Made by a program: the position numbers and the translations under genes. From Aegilops tauschii subsp. strangulata (lineage: Eukaryota; Streptophyta; Magnoliopsida; Poales; Poaceae), in assembly GCF_002575655.3 (NCBI RefSeq), contig NC_053040.3, positions 354,886,267-354,950,266 of the forward strand: DNA of 64,000 bases, in the 5' to 3' direction. Numbering within the stretch: the stretch's first letter is position 1; every line of letters begins with the position of its first letter. This document shows, one piece after another, positions 9,301-20,272 of this stretch. A model generated the notes under the pieces. The model was not told the origin of the DNA, searched no databases, and was given only the letters and a program-made list of their open reading frames with translations.

Positions 9301-11909
9301 TTTGTACTGCTTCACATTTGTTTAAACGCCATTTATGATGAGACACTGTTAACTTGGCAGAGCGATATTTGTAGCATATTTCATATGGTGTCTACCTTCC
9401 ATTGCATTGCTTCTAATTTGGTGAAATGTCTTCTTCTTAGTTTACACATCATAGTTCTGGTTATCTCTTCTGTCCTGTTTTTCATACATATTACATCCTC
9501 CTATCATGTGGTTGTCTAACATCAAAGTTCAGTTCGTCTGCATCACGCATCAATTTGTTCTGAAGAACTAAATTGTTATTCGTTTTTCTTGTCGGCTTGA
9601 CTTAACATGGCACAGAGAAAGAGGAAGAAACACAGAATGGCAGGGAATGAGAAGCGGATGAATCCTGCAGATTCCGCTGGTACTGATGGTGCAATAGAAG
9701 GTCAAAGTCCAGTGGAAAATTCTACAAACACGGCATCCCATGCTACACGAGTTGCAAAAAAAGCCAAACAGAAACAAATAGCTGCCACCAAACAAGCAGA
9801 GACATCCCTAGTTCTTGCAACACCTACCGCAGTACTACCAGCTGCACGACTTACTCGTGCGTCAACTGAGCTTGCAGCACGTTCCCAAGCTCCCTTGCCA
9901 CCTGACACTACTTCCCAAGCACTCTTGACACAAGACGAGTTGGCAATATCAGATGAACCTTGTGACCTTCAACAGCAAGAAGGTAGTTGCTGGAGTCAAG
10001 TTACAGTTGCATGCTTCTTTATATGTAGTCTCACAGTTTGATGTACACTAACACTTCCTATGTTCGTTGTTGGACTAGCACCTAGGCGCAAGAGGAAACA
10101 AACATCAGGCATAATGCTCGATAGGTTAACTAAATCTAGAGGAGGAAGAATGGAGATCCGTTTTGAGGCAGGTTTAAAAAGGCCACGTGATGCTACAGAG
10201 TCAGCCAAGTTAGTATCAGAGGCAGTGGTTGCCGTTAGGTGTCATGTACGTATCCTCCCAACATGGATTCAGTACAGGAATGACAAAGACGAAACCCAGT
10301 TCAACACCTTCCTCGACCATTTATCTGTAAGTATGGTTATGTATGGAAACTAGTAATATCGTCTTGCTCTGTCCCATACTTTCTAGGTTGCTAATAATGA
10401 GACTCCCATAATTTTCAACAGATGAGGTTCAAGTTGGATAGCCAAGATGATGCAACCAGACAAGCTTGCACCCATGTTTTCAAGTCTGCTCTACGACAGT
10501 ATCGGTATAACTTGAGGAAAACTCACTTTGAAGGCAAGGCTAACAGTGAACTTTCCCAAACATCTCCAGTGGAAAATATATCGGATGAAGACTGGAGGGG
10601 CCTTGTTAAACACTGGTCTGATCCGAAGTATCAGGTACATTATATATATGTGATCAGATCACATGTTGAATTCCTATTTACGCATGTGCCACACAAATCT
10701 AACTTCTTGTAGGTGAACTATTCAAAGAACAAGGCCAACCGTACGAAAGTGAAATTCCAACAGACGACAGGATCTCGTAGCTATATTGCACACTGCGAGG
10801 CTCTTGTAATTAGCTGCCGTTTCACTCTTTTCGCTGTACCATATTATCAGATCTATATTGACTTGTTCGAAATGCAGAGGAAAGCCCGCAAGGACCAAAA
10901 AGTACCTGAACCAAATGCTGTGGAAATCTTCAAGGACTGTCACACCAGCAAGAAGAAGGGCATGACTACACCAGTCAAAGCCGATGTTGTAAGTCCTTAA
11001 TCCTCATGCCTTTTAACTACTACTTACTCTGACTTGTGCCTTGAACTGCATGGTTTGCAGCCAATGTCTATTACTCTTTTCAATTTTATACACAATTGTC
11101 TTAGCGTATCATTGCACCTTACAAGGTTTAAAAGAGAGGAGTGATGTTCCTATGATCTTGACCCATAATCTAGTTCCGTGCTGGACTTGCCCACACAACG
11201 TTACAATTGCCTGTTTGTCTGTTCCCAGTTGTTTTGTGATATGAATGATGTCATACTATGCTTACCGTATTATAAACTTCGTCTCTTTGTCCTTAGCCCT
11301 CAATACAATGTGAATAAATAGACAATACATTAGCGATGGTACATGGTCATATGTTTGGAACCTGGTTTTATTATGTACTTTGCAATAAAATACAACTAAT
11401 ATTTTACATGGGTTCACCAGAATAAGTTCTGTATATAGTCCAAAGCTATTTTGTTTGGTTTTGCTGCCTCCTTAATATCTTCTGTTCTGGTACTACTAAT
11501 GTAAAACCTCAACTAGCGAGCTATGGAAAAAATGGTGGTACCGCCACCTTCTGAAGGTGGCAAGGCAACTATAACTGCAATGTCAGCTCTTGCTGCAGTG
11601 GGTCAGTACCTATCCACTAACAGTGCCAACAGCACGTTCCTGCGTAATACTTGTTTGGTTGTTAAGGCAATATCGTCCAAACTACCTCATGATCAAGATA
11701 TGCAAGCTCAAAGCAATGTTGTATCTGCGCTCCAGACACAAGTCCATTACCTAACAGAGACCCTTTGTGAAACAAGGAGAAACATTGCTCAATGTCGTCA
11801 AGATATGCATGGTTTTGAAACCGGACTATCAGACATTTGCTATGTTGTTCAGGAGCCTAGGGGAAATGAAGGCGAGGGTTATGGTGCTCCATCGGACAAT
11901 ACAACATGA
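6313..11909 (+). CDS. Transposase_24 (Ptta/En/Spm) family protein, ten exons
   Basis: Exons by GT-AG junctions are: about 6313-6421, 7224-7393, 7848-8009, 8615-8779, 9616-9982, 10079-10326, 10422-10634, 10713-10805, 10851-10988 and 11517-11909. Phases agree throughout and no exon has an internal stop, giving about 680 residues. Exons 1-5 encode a charged, low-complexity N-terminus with KKRKKR-type basic patches. Exons 6-8 carry the conserved plant transposase domain: SRGGRMEIRF, HVRILPTW, YRYNLRKTHF, DEDWRGLVKHWSDPKYQ. The last exon looks helical or coiled-coil. Such proteins are thought to bind CACTA subterminal repeats, like TnpA. Copy 2 has an ATG at 57575, but here the matching codon is AAG, so the start may be the ATG at 7236 or lie upstream. 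Intron 2 holds an insertion near 7459-7690. Confidence 0.8.
6639..6682. repeat. Long hairpin in intron 1
   Basis: A 13-bp perfect stem (TTCCCCGGCGTAA with its complement) continues inward, after one C-A mismatch, into five more pairs around a CTAGTA loop. The matching position in CACTA copy 2 (57899-57942) keeps the outer stem exactly. Confidence 0.85.
7394..9600 (+). repeat. Tandemly related intron segments of the Transposase_24 gene
   Basis: Introns 2, 3 and 4 start alike (GTGCTTGCTTTAACTT and variants). They then repeat a block with GTTGCAT, GGTGTCTAGCTTGTATTGCT, a TTTGTTGAAATGCC-like stretch, CTTAGTTTACACAT and CCTGTTTTTCGTACAT. Copies of GTGTCTAGCTT-like sequence lie near 7442, 7685, 8061, 8383, 8829, 9138 and 9388. 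This points to serial duplication of an exon-intron unit and later of intron pieces. Confidence 0.8.
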
Positions 11910-12179
11910 AAACGTAACAGTCAAGTTAAATGAACTGAGCTTCTGAACTTCTGGTGGTGCATTTATCTGCTAGACTGTTAAGTTTTATGCCAACCTTCCT
12001 TTTGTTATATAGTTGTAATTTGTTTTGGTGCGATACAAAATTTATTCTTAACGTGCAGCCACCGGCTGAAGAAAACAGCAAGCCATTTTTGTATAGTGTA
12101 GGGTGTTCCCTATATTTGCACTGGTGGTGATCTTTGATGCCGAGTGGATGTAATCTGTGCAATCGCCTTAATAGCCTAG

Positions 12180-13090
12180 CGTTAGTTTCGGCCTTATTGA
12201 TTTCCTAGTCTTCTTTTTCCCTGGTTTGCTAGTGGCCGCAACTACCATGGGCCATATACGGGCCGTAGGATCCATGGCTCTCCTACGGGCCGTCGATAAA
12301 TGGGCCTGTAATCGGTGGGCCTCGGGCCGTCGGATAAATGGGTCTACATGGGCCGTAATCGGGCGTAATTGGTATCGGCCCAGCACGGTAACAGGCCGTT
12401 AACAGGCCGTAGGACAGCAAAGGCTTAATTCTGTCACAGGCATAACGGGTCGTTAATGGGCCAGAATATAGGACGGGCTGGAAACGGCGCAACGGGTTAA
12501 AAGGCCAGAAACGGGCCAACTCTTGCCATGGGCCGAATTTGGCCCATTAGGGTAACAGGCCAGTAACGGGCCGACTCTTGCCATGGGCCGAATTTGGCCC
12601 ATTAGGGGAACAGGCTAGTAACGGGCCGACTCTTGCCATGGGCCGAATTTGGCCCATTAGGGGAACCGGCCAGTAACGGGCCGGAAGTAATCGAGGGCCG
12701 AAAAGGAGCCCAAGAACGTATGGGCCGTCAATAGGCCGAAAGCTAACACGGGCTGGAAACGGCCCATGTAAATCACGGGCCGTTAACGGGTATAAAGAAA
12801 ATTACTGTTCATTATGGGCTAGAGTCACCGTGGGCCTGTAAAGGGCCAAAAGATACGAAGGCCTCATATGGGCCGAAAGACGTCGTGGGCCATACATGGG
12901 CCGAAAGTGAAATGGGCTAGTGTTATATTCGATGGCCCACTTGACGTTGTTGGGTCGATTTCCTTTAGGGCCTAACGGGCCGTAAAATGGGCTATTTGCG
13001 AAGAGACAGTTAACAGGCTTTTCATGGGCCAGCCCATTAACTTTTGACCGAGTCAAACGGGCTGGCTTTGTAAGCTAAATGGCCAGTGGT
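12180..13090. repeat. GGCCC/GGGCC-rich subterminal repeats of the CACTA
   Basis: This ~900-bp stretch contains dozens of GGGCC/GGCCC cores in both directions. At 12511-12675 there are three consecutive 55-bp units, each with CTCTTGCCATGGGCCGAATT and GGCCCATTAG. Subterminal arrays of short motifs are the usual binding region for CACTA-encoded DNA-binding proteins. No coding signal is present; open frames here are artefacts of the repeat. Confidence 0.75.
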
Positions 13091-13504
13091 GGGCCGTGGC
13101 ACGTGTCGACATATCATAGGCGCCTCTCTGACCCACTGACGAGCTGACACGTGTTTCGTCCGGCCAGTAAGAATTTTACACGTGGAAATTTCCCATTGGT
13201 CGGGGCTGTTAACGGGTTATCGGATCCAAAACCCAACCCGATAGCTTAACGGCGTTCCGTTACGGTGGATGCCACGTGTCGGTCACCCTTGACGAAAGCA
13301 CTTCCGTGACGCGCGATTTATCGTCATGGAAGTGGACACTTCCGTGATGATAATTTTGGTAATGTCATGGAACACTTCTACGACAGCACAGGTATGACTA
13401 TCTTGATTCTGTCATAAAATCGTCATGGATGTACATGCATGACAAAAAACGCGACCTACTGTGACAAACACGTATCATCACGGAAGTGTATTTTTTTTTG
13501 TAGT
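13091..13504 (-). repeat. Right terminal region of the CACTA element
   Basis: Read on the minus strand it begins CTACAAAAAAAAATACACTT and continues with several CTTCCGTGA and CATGACGAT motifs. It resembles the CACTACAAAAAAGACACATC terminus at 28313 but is not identical. Confidence 0.65.
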
Positions 13505-14017
13505 TTTGGAGTCCTTCGAACTGTGATAATCCACAAGTATAGGGGATCACAACAGTTTTCGAGGGTAGAGTATTCAACCCAAATTTATTGATTCGACACA
13601 AGGGGAGCCAGAGAATATTCACGAGTATTAGCAGTTGAGTTGTCAATTCAATCACACCTGGAGAACTAAATATCTGCAGCAGAGTGATCAGTAGAATAGT
13701 AGTATGATAGTTTGATAGCAGTGGCAACAGCAACAACAGTAATGGTAACAGTAACAGTAGCAGTTTTGTAGTGATTGTAACAGCAGAAACAACAAAAGTA
13801 GCTTAGCAAAGATCAATATATGAAAAGCATAGGCATTGGATCAGTGATGGATAATTGTGTTGGATGAAATTCATCATGTAATAGTCACAACCTAGAGTGA
13901 CATGGAACTAGCTCCAGTTCATCAATGTAATGTAGGCATGTATTCCGTATATAGACAAACGTGCTTATGATAAGAACTTGCATGACATCTTTTGTCCTAC
14001 CCTCTCGTGGCAGCGGA
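13505..14017. other. Remnant of an unassigned repeat
   Basis: About 500 bp without coding signal, rich in CAG/CAA/GTA microsatellite-like runs (13700-13800). The style (GTGATAATCCACAAGTATAG, AATTTATTGATTCGACAC) is that of a dispersed grass repeat, but I cannot assign it to a class. It is cut on the right by the LTR at 14018. Confidence 0.5.
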
Positions 14018-14350
14018 TGTTGGAGATGTATCAAGTACAAAGTTGATCTACTTCAAGATCCTAATGTGTGGTCTAACTCCAGGGCTAGGTGAATGATTTT
14101 GTGTTTATGTCCCCTCTGCGGACTAAACCCTATGGCTTACATACACGCCAGAGAGGGTATCTAGGGTTACAAGGTCGGTAACTAGGAGCTAGGCGGCGGA
14201 AGAGATCTTGGAGTGTACGTCAAGTCTTCGGGGGAGGCGGTCTTAAACACGCCTCCTATGTGCGGCTTCCGGAATCCATCTTGATCATGAACAGTGGCTC
14301 GTCGGCCCAGCCCAAGGAGAATGGGCCGACTGGGTTAGTACCCCCAACTA
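14018..14350 (-). repeat. Tat-like gypsy 3' LTR (~0.33 kb, minus orientation)
   Basis: The sequence starts TGTTGGAGATG and ends ACCCCCAACTA, which is near-inverted (TGTTGG versus CCAAC). Inside is a segment rich in GGCCC and AGGGTTACAAGG motifs. It is read as minus-oriented because a plus-strand ORF starts just inside it, the same layout as the Tat element at 49553. The right edge is uncertain by a few bases, and no partner LTR is in the window. Confidence 0.55.
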
Positions 14351-14910
14351 GTCTTTAATGCCGAGGACTATCCCTGTAAAAGACCTCAGACTCGAATCCT
14401 TGGCTTTACAGACGAGTTCCTCCTTGCAATTTTCGAACTACTTCTTCAAATGAGCGACGCCAGCCGAACCCGACCAAGCCTATTCCCTTTTCCCGAAGAA
14501 CCTTGAAGGCAAAACACCTCGGCATAAATGGCTCCATATAGCCTGACAACTTTATCGAATCGACTCGCCGTACGACAGGTCGAGCAGTTACTGCTTCCCT
14601 CAAATGGCGGCCCGAGGCAAAACATTTACTCGCATATCCCCTTGAAGTAGAGACCGTGCCCGTTTTATCTCGGATATCATCAAGATTTTGTTCCCCCCAT
14701 ATGCTCAATGACATCTTTGATGGGAGTGGCGAGTTTTTCGGCACACCAAATGTGACTCTTGGCCTTTCACAAGCCTATTAGAGCGAAGGGGAGAACAACG
14801 CAATTGACCACGCTTCCTATTCTCCCCATCTTGCCGCTTCGTCTAGCTCCAGCACCCAGATCCATTTCCCGTACCCCATTCTCCAGCAAGTCCATCCTTC
14901 CCTACCAGCC

Positions 14911-16637
14911 ATGGCCGAGACCCTTCAAGGACATTGGGGTATCTCCATCATGACCGAGAAGACCATCCAGGAGCTGCGTGACACGAGGTATTTGTCAAAT
15001 GACATCGCCGCCCGTGCCCCTGTTGCGGGCCAGCAAGTGCCCGCTCCCGATGTCGGGGAGCGGGTGGTCTTCGTCCCCCACCTCATCAGAGGGTTGGGGT
15101 TCCCGCTGCACCCTTTTGTGCGTGGGATCATGTACTACTACGGGCTCGGCTTTCACCACCTGGCCCCGAACTCCATTCTCCATCTCGCCGCCTTCATCAT
15201 GGTCTACGAGGCCTTCCTCTGTTGCGAACCACACTTTGGGCTGTGGCTGAAAATCTTCGGAATCAAGCCGAACTCCAGTGTCTCTGATCTCGCGGAGTGC
15301 AGTGGGGCCATGATCAGCAAGAAGCAAGGGGCTGAATGGTTCAAGGGCACCTTCTTCAAAATCGTGAAGGAGTGGCGGTGGGAGTGGTTCTACGTCACCA
15401 AACCACCCGCCCCTGGCCAGGTCGGAGGCCCAGCATTCTCGGTCGGGCCTCCCCAGAAGATCAAATCCTGGAAGGAAAAGGGCGTCTCCTGGGGGAACCA
15501 GAAGGAGGTGGAGACCTTGGTAAATAGGGTTAAATGATGGTCCTCCACGGGGAAGGTCGAGCTTGCGGACATCATCAACGTCATGCTCAACCGCCGCATG
15601 CTACCTCTCCATCTTTGGGTCACCCCATGTGGGCACAAAAGCCCGAGGACATGAGCCCCCTCAACGCCTTCTTCCGCTCCACCTTGGCCGCCATGTGGAC
15701 CAAGCTCATGAAGCTGGTCGAGGACAAGATTCCCAAGGGGTTCGAGGACCATGACTTTGAGCACAGCTATGCAGCCCCCTCGGTAAGTGATTTTATGCAA
15801 GTTATTATTTTCATCCTCCGAATAGTAGATTTTAATGAATCATCATGCTTGGCGCTCTTGCAGAAGTGGCTGGCCTGGATAGTGGGCATGCAGTGCCTCG
15901 CCCCACTACAAGAAGAACACCAGACTCCCATGCTGGCGGTGCTCCTAACACCAGAGCTGCATGTGGTGATCCCTAAAGGGATGAAGTCCCAAAGGGGCAA
16001 GTCAAGTGCTCAGACATGGGAGACTTTGGTCACCTAGTCCGAGGAGACCCATACCCCGCTGCCCATGATGGTGACGCGGAGGTGGATTATGTGGAACGGC
16101 TCCCTCCCCCGAAGGGGAAGAGGGTGGCGTCCGAAGACGCCGTGGCCGGCATGCAGCCCAAGTATCCAAACAGGACAAGGAGGACCTCAACCAGGACCGC
16201 CAGCAAGTTACCAAGGAGAGTCGAGCTGTCTGGTGAATCAGAAGAAGACCTCCTCGCAATGGGGAGGAAGAAACCGATGCCTCGAGGGTATGCCATAATC
16301 TTTAAACTCCTTCTTTCTATTTTACAAGTTCTTTTTACCGAAGTAGGATTCACAAAGTATCCCTTTTTAACGCAGTCCTCCAAAGGAGATCCCCAACGGT
16401 TCCTCGAGCGGGCTGCCCTTCGCCAGCGGGACTCCGGAGGCCACCATCCCTCCCCAGCACATGACAGGCTGGGGGAGGCAACGTCTATCTTGGCCCCCGA
16501 CGTCGACACGACAAGGGTCAAGGAGGAGGCCGTCGTGGGCGAGGTCGACACCTCGGCCAAACAAAACCTGGGGGAGAAACTCCCCGAGGTCACCAAGGAG
16601 GGGCCAGGCCAATCTGAAAGTGCAACTAATCCCCGAG
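14911..16637 (+). pseudogene. Transposase_28-type ('putative gypsy type transposon') ORF, antisense to its element
   Basis: Exon 1 runs from ATG at 14911 to a donor at about 15782. Residues 50-110 hold the family signature: VPHLIRGLGFPLHPF, VRGIMYYYGLGFHHLAPNS, then FLCCEPHFGLWLKIFGIKP. The frame is broken by TGA at 15535-15537 and a frameshift near 15625. Exon 2 starts at about 15865 (KWLAWIVGMQ, LLTPELHVVIP) and a further exon begins near 16376. The tail is cut by the copia LTR at 16638. The role is unknown; the family occurs with gypsy-like elements. The ORF is plus-strand just inside a minus-oriented 3' LTR, which fits an antisense accessory ORF of the Tat lineage. Family assignment is firm; antisense status depends on the LTR orientation. 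Confidence 0.7.
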
Positions 16638-18169
16638 TGATTTTGGTAATTCATAACAACATATTGCTCATTGAACTAATATCCATTCAAGATTAATATT
16701 TCAGGTAGTTCAATGAATGGCATGGCATGGACTAGAAATGTGGACCCCTCAAAATGCTAAGGACACATATTGGCAAAAGCTCAAGACTCTTCATTTCTAT
16801 TTTACTGATCCAAGATCACATTGACTCCATAGGAAAGCCAATACTATTAAAAGGGGATGAGGTGTTGCTTAGTGGCTTGCTTACTCAAATGCTTAGTGAT
16901 ATTGCTCCAAATACCCTCAACCACTTTCTCCATCCAAATATGTCAAGATCCCAAACTCCAACTCGGCCCCACCGATCCTTTTTACCCGGAGCCACCGAGT
17001 TCATATGACATAGCCACTGCCAGAAACCCTAACGGTTCGGTCACACCGATACGGATCTCGGTCTCACCGAGATGGCCTTGCCAACTCACTGTTATCAGTT
17101 GCAATTATTTCGGTCTCACTGAAATTGCAATTGGTCTCACCGAGATGGCTTGACCAATTCTCTATTGCCTTATTGCTTCACTTCGGTATCACCAAGTTGA
17201 TGCAATCGGCGCCACCGAGATGAGGTTTGCCCTAAGCCCTAGCACATCGGTACCACCGAGTTGTTCCTGTCTGTTCCACCAAGATTCCTAACATTCACAT
17301 TTTGAACTAATCGGTCTCACCGAGTTGGGTTAAATGCGTGTAACGGTTGGGTTTTTGTGTGGACGCTATATATACCCCTCCACCCCTTCCCCATTTGTGA
17401 GAGAGCCATCGGAACGTGCTTACACTTCAAACATACATTTTCTAAGAGAGAACCACCTAAGCATGTGTTGGGATGAAGATATTACAATCCTACCACAAGA
17501 ATCTTGATTTCTAGCCTTCCCCAAGTTGTTTTCCACTCAAATCATCTTTCCACCATATCCAAATCTGGGAGAGAGAGATTTGAGTGTTGGGGAGACTATC
17601 ATTTGAAGCACAAGAGTAAGGAGTTCATCATCAACACAACATCTATTACCTTTCGGAGTGTGGTGTCTTCTAGATTGGTTAGGTGTCGCTTGGGAGTCTC
17701 CGTCAAGTTGTGGAGTTGAACCAAGAAGTTTGTAAGGGCAAGGAGATCGCCTACTTCATGAAGATCTACCCGAGTGAGGCAAGTCCTTCGTGGGCGATGG
17801 CCATCATGGGATAGACAAGGTTGCTTCTTCGTGGACCCTTCATGGGTGGAGCCCTCCGTGGACTCGCGCAACCATTACCCTTCGTGGGTTGAAGTCTCCA
17901 TGAATGTGGATGTACGATAGCAGCACCTATCGGAACCACGCCAAAAATCTCCGTGTCTTCATTGCGTTTGCACTCTCCAAACCCTTCCCTTTACCTTCAT
18001 ATGCAATGTTTTACTTTCCGCTGCTATACTCTTAGAATTGCATGTGTAGGTTGATTGCTTGACTTGTGCTAATTGCTAAAATCTGTCCACAACTAAAATT
18101 GGGAAAAGGTTATATTTTTATTTAGTCAAGTAGTCTAATCACCCCCTCTAGACATACTTTTGATCTACA
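16638..18169 (+). repeat. Ty1/copia 5' LTR (1.53 kb)
   Basis: It starts TGATTTTGGTAATTC and ends TGATCTACA, two bases before a primer-binding site. The element landed in the Transposase_28-type ORF; the five bases before it are CCGAG. The U3 part has at least eight CGGTNNCACCGA-like near-palindromes (about 16965-17330). A TATA box lies at 17367-17374, and the R/U5 side has a long untranslated leader. Confidence 0.85.
17367..17374 (+). promoter_or_regulatory. TATA box of the copia LTR
   Basis: TATATATA is followed by a pyrimidine-rich stretch (CCCCTCCACCCCTTCCCC), the usual layout of a plant core promoter. It lies about 0.8 kb before the LTR end. Confidence 0.65.
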
Positions 18170-18171
18170 AG

Positions 18172-18186
18172 TGGTATCAGAGCTTT
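18172..18186 (+). promoter_or_regulatory. Primer-binding site (initiator tRNA-Met)
   Basis: TGGTATCAGAGCTTT is the standard plant copia site that pairs with the 3' end of initiator tRNA-Met. It lies two bases after the LTR end and fixes the 5' LTR boundary and the plus orientation. Confidence 0.92.
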
Positions 18187-18253
18187 GGTTTCCATTTGCC
18201 TTGATTTCCATAGCTTTGGTAATCATAGCCTTGGATTCACTACCTAGGAGAGT

Positions 18254-18916
18254 ATGGCGCCTAGTGAGGGAAATTACCACCGTAGAGGTCCTTACTTTGA
18301 TGGTACTAATTTTGCTAGTTGGAAGCATAAGATGAAAATGCATATTCTTGGTCATAACCCTGCTGTTTGGGCTATTGTGCGTATTGGCTTGCAAGGTGAT
18401 TTCTTCGAGGATGGAAAAGAACCGGATCGTGAAGAGTCAGCAGAAGAGATGAAGATGTTGCAATACAATGCTCAAGCTTGCGATATTCTCTTCAATGGAT
18501 TGTGCCCCGAAGAATTCAACAAAATCAGCCGCCTTGAGAATGCAAAGGAAATTTGGAATACTTTGGTTCATATGCATGAAGGTACTGAGTATGTCAAGGA
18601 ATCCAAATTGGATGTGCTTCAAAGTCAACTTGACAAGTTCAAGATGAAGGGTGGTGAAGGAGTCACCAAAATGTACTCTAGGCTTGCTCTCATTAAAAAT
18701 GAGATTGCTGGCTTAGGAAGCAAAGAGATGACCGACAAATTCATCATCAAGAAGATCCTAAGAACCTTGGATGGAAAATATGATACCGTGTGCACCTTGA
18801 TCCAAATGATGCCCAATTACAAAGATCTCAAGTCCACGGAAGTCATTGGTAGAATTGTTGCTCATGAGATGTCACTCAAGGATAAGGAAGAGCTCCACAA
18901 CAAGTCAAGTCACTAA
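18254..18916 (+). pseudogene. Ty1/copia gag, truncated
   Basis: An open frame of 220 residues starts at an ATG 68 bp after the primer site. It opens with PYFDGTNFASWKHKM, the N-terminal motif of plant copia capsid proteins, and continues with the UBN2/gag-polypeptide core (WNTLVHMHEGTEYVKESKLD, LDKFKMKGGEGVTKMYSRL). Capsid packages the element's RNA. The reading is intact until about 18910, where copia sequence stops abruptly at the left end of a CACTA-like insertion. The zinc knuckle, protease, integrase and reverse transcriptase are absent from the window, so this copy is cut off rather than decayed. Confidence 0.88.
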
Positions 18917-19106
18917 TGCAGGATGCTGCTAATGCGACACTATGATCAGAGACCCTTTGACGAAACTGTGTGCGATGAATTAATCACAAATGGTGCTCTA
19001 ATAAAACCGTCAAAAAAGATGCAAAATGTTTGAGATGGCGGTGACATCAAACACGGTTCAGATTAGAGTTGCATTTGCGATGCGTGGCAAACGGTTAATC
19101 CAGAAG

Positions 19107-19345
19107 AACTGTTTGCGATGAGGCAGAACAACAGAAACGGGCAGCCAGATGAGGGTGTGTGCGATATACGGCATACAGTTCACTAGGATGAACTGTGTGT
19201 GATTAGGCAACACAATAGAAACAGTCAGCTAGATTAAGGTGTGTGCGATGGAGGGCATACAGTTCACTCGGATGAACTGTTTGCGATGAGCCAAGACAAC
19301 ATAAATAGTTCAACTAAACAAGATGTGTGTGATACATGACAAATA
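19107..19345. repeat. Left subterminal tandem repeats (84-bp period)
   Basis: Three consecutive units each begin GAACTGTTTGCGATGAGG or a variant and include GTGTGTGCGATNNANGGCATACAG (units at about 19107, 19190 and 19274; the last is degenerate). The TTTGCGATG core recurs at the other end of the element. Confidence 0.8.
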
Positions 19346-19550
19346 GGTCCGTAATTAGAAATGTGTGCGAAGACCAATAATAACACAGATGATTGCTACT
19401 AATAAGTCGTGTGATTTGCTCTGTCTACAGAAGAATAACATATATATGTATAACTGAAATAAACATCCAATTACATAAGTGACTATACAGATCATCGACA
19501 CACACCTCAATAAACAATTGCATGCATTCTAAACTAGGAGAAACGATCTT

Positions 19551-20272
19551 CTAGTCATCTACTTCTTGTGACGCTCCCGCCACAGCTCTGTGGCTCGATC
19601 CCTCATCTGGGGCAGGAAGAAGACACTCCCTCATGTCAACGATCCGCATGTACATCTCGTAGCTTGTGTACGCGTCCTTGGCCGCGTACTTGACGTGTTG
19701 TTCATCCAGTCTCTCATGCCAGACACTGTGCTAGGCGTTCTTGTCCTTCTTGCTCTCATCCTTCATCTTCATTTAGTAGGGGTCGATGATAGCCGAGGCG
19801 AGATCAAACAGGGAGTTCTGTTTGTTGTTGTCACTGCCCCAGACCTTGTAGTGGTCCTGGATGTTGACAAGATTCTGGCATTTCAAGCCTGAAACCTTGA
19901 GCGCTTTTAGATCGTTGGTGGTGTCCACCGTAGAGAAACTGTAGTCGGAGCTGTTGATAAACCTGGAGAAATGCTCGCAAGGCCTTGTGGCCAGGTGGTA
20001 GTGGTAGATGAGGACGTCATGTCACACGCAGAACAGGGCGATGGCAACCTTCTGATTGTGCCCGGCATGACCGATGGTGTACTCGAGGTCGAAGCCGACC
20101 ACTTGGTACTTGTCCTCAGCAAGCAACTGCTCCATAGTTTGGATGGAGCTCTCCACCGAGACCGCCTTGTTCATGTACACCACCGAGAGGGCCTTCCCCT
20201 CACATGGGTGTCCACTACGTGATGCGTGGTGAACTTCCCCCCGTTGTCGTCGTCGGCCGCTGGGAGCGCCAT
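19551..20272 (-). pseudogene. WRN/DEDDy-type 3'-5' exonuclease, decayed
   Basis: On the minus strand an ATG at 20272 opens the frame. After a frameshift near 20197 the protein shows VVGFDLEYT (Exo I, D and E), HNQKVAIALFCV, VDTTNDLKALKVSGL (Exo II region), DLASAIIDPY, and WHERLDEQHVKYAAKDAYTSYEMY (Exo III, YxxxD). This matches plant Werner-like 3'-5' exonuclease domains. In-frame stops lie at about 20020-20022 (TGA), near 19770 (TAA) and near 19733 (TAG); the natural end is about 19551. A working enzyme would remove nucleotides from DNA or RNA 3' ends. The gene sits inside a CACTA-like element, diverging from the ORF at 21251, so it is read as captured cargo. It is not functional as it stands. 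Confidence 0.82.

Larger units (their letters stand above)
6005..13504 (+). mobile_element. CACTA transposon copy 1 (right ~7.5 kb, 5' side cut by LTR)
   Basis: The segment holds a Transposase_24 (Ptta/En/Spm) gene, GGCCC-rich subterminal repeats from about 12180 to 13090, and a right end near 13504. On the minus strand that end reads CTACAAAAAAAAATACACTT, very close to the CACTACAAAAAA terminus seen at 28313. The left part was displaced when the chromovirus landed at 6004/6005. From 6005 to about 7477 it aligns with 57275-58738. The outermost CA/TG of the right terminus seems mutated (gtag then tt), so the last few bases are uncertain. Confidence 0.8.

Noticed and set aside
14406..14744. 112-codon minus-strand frame between the 14018 LTR and the Transposase_28 ORF
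   Set aside because: No pol, gag or other domain seen. It overlaps the likely 5' leader of the plus-strand ORF.
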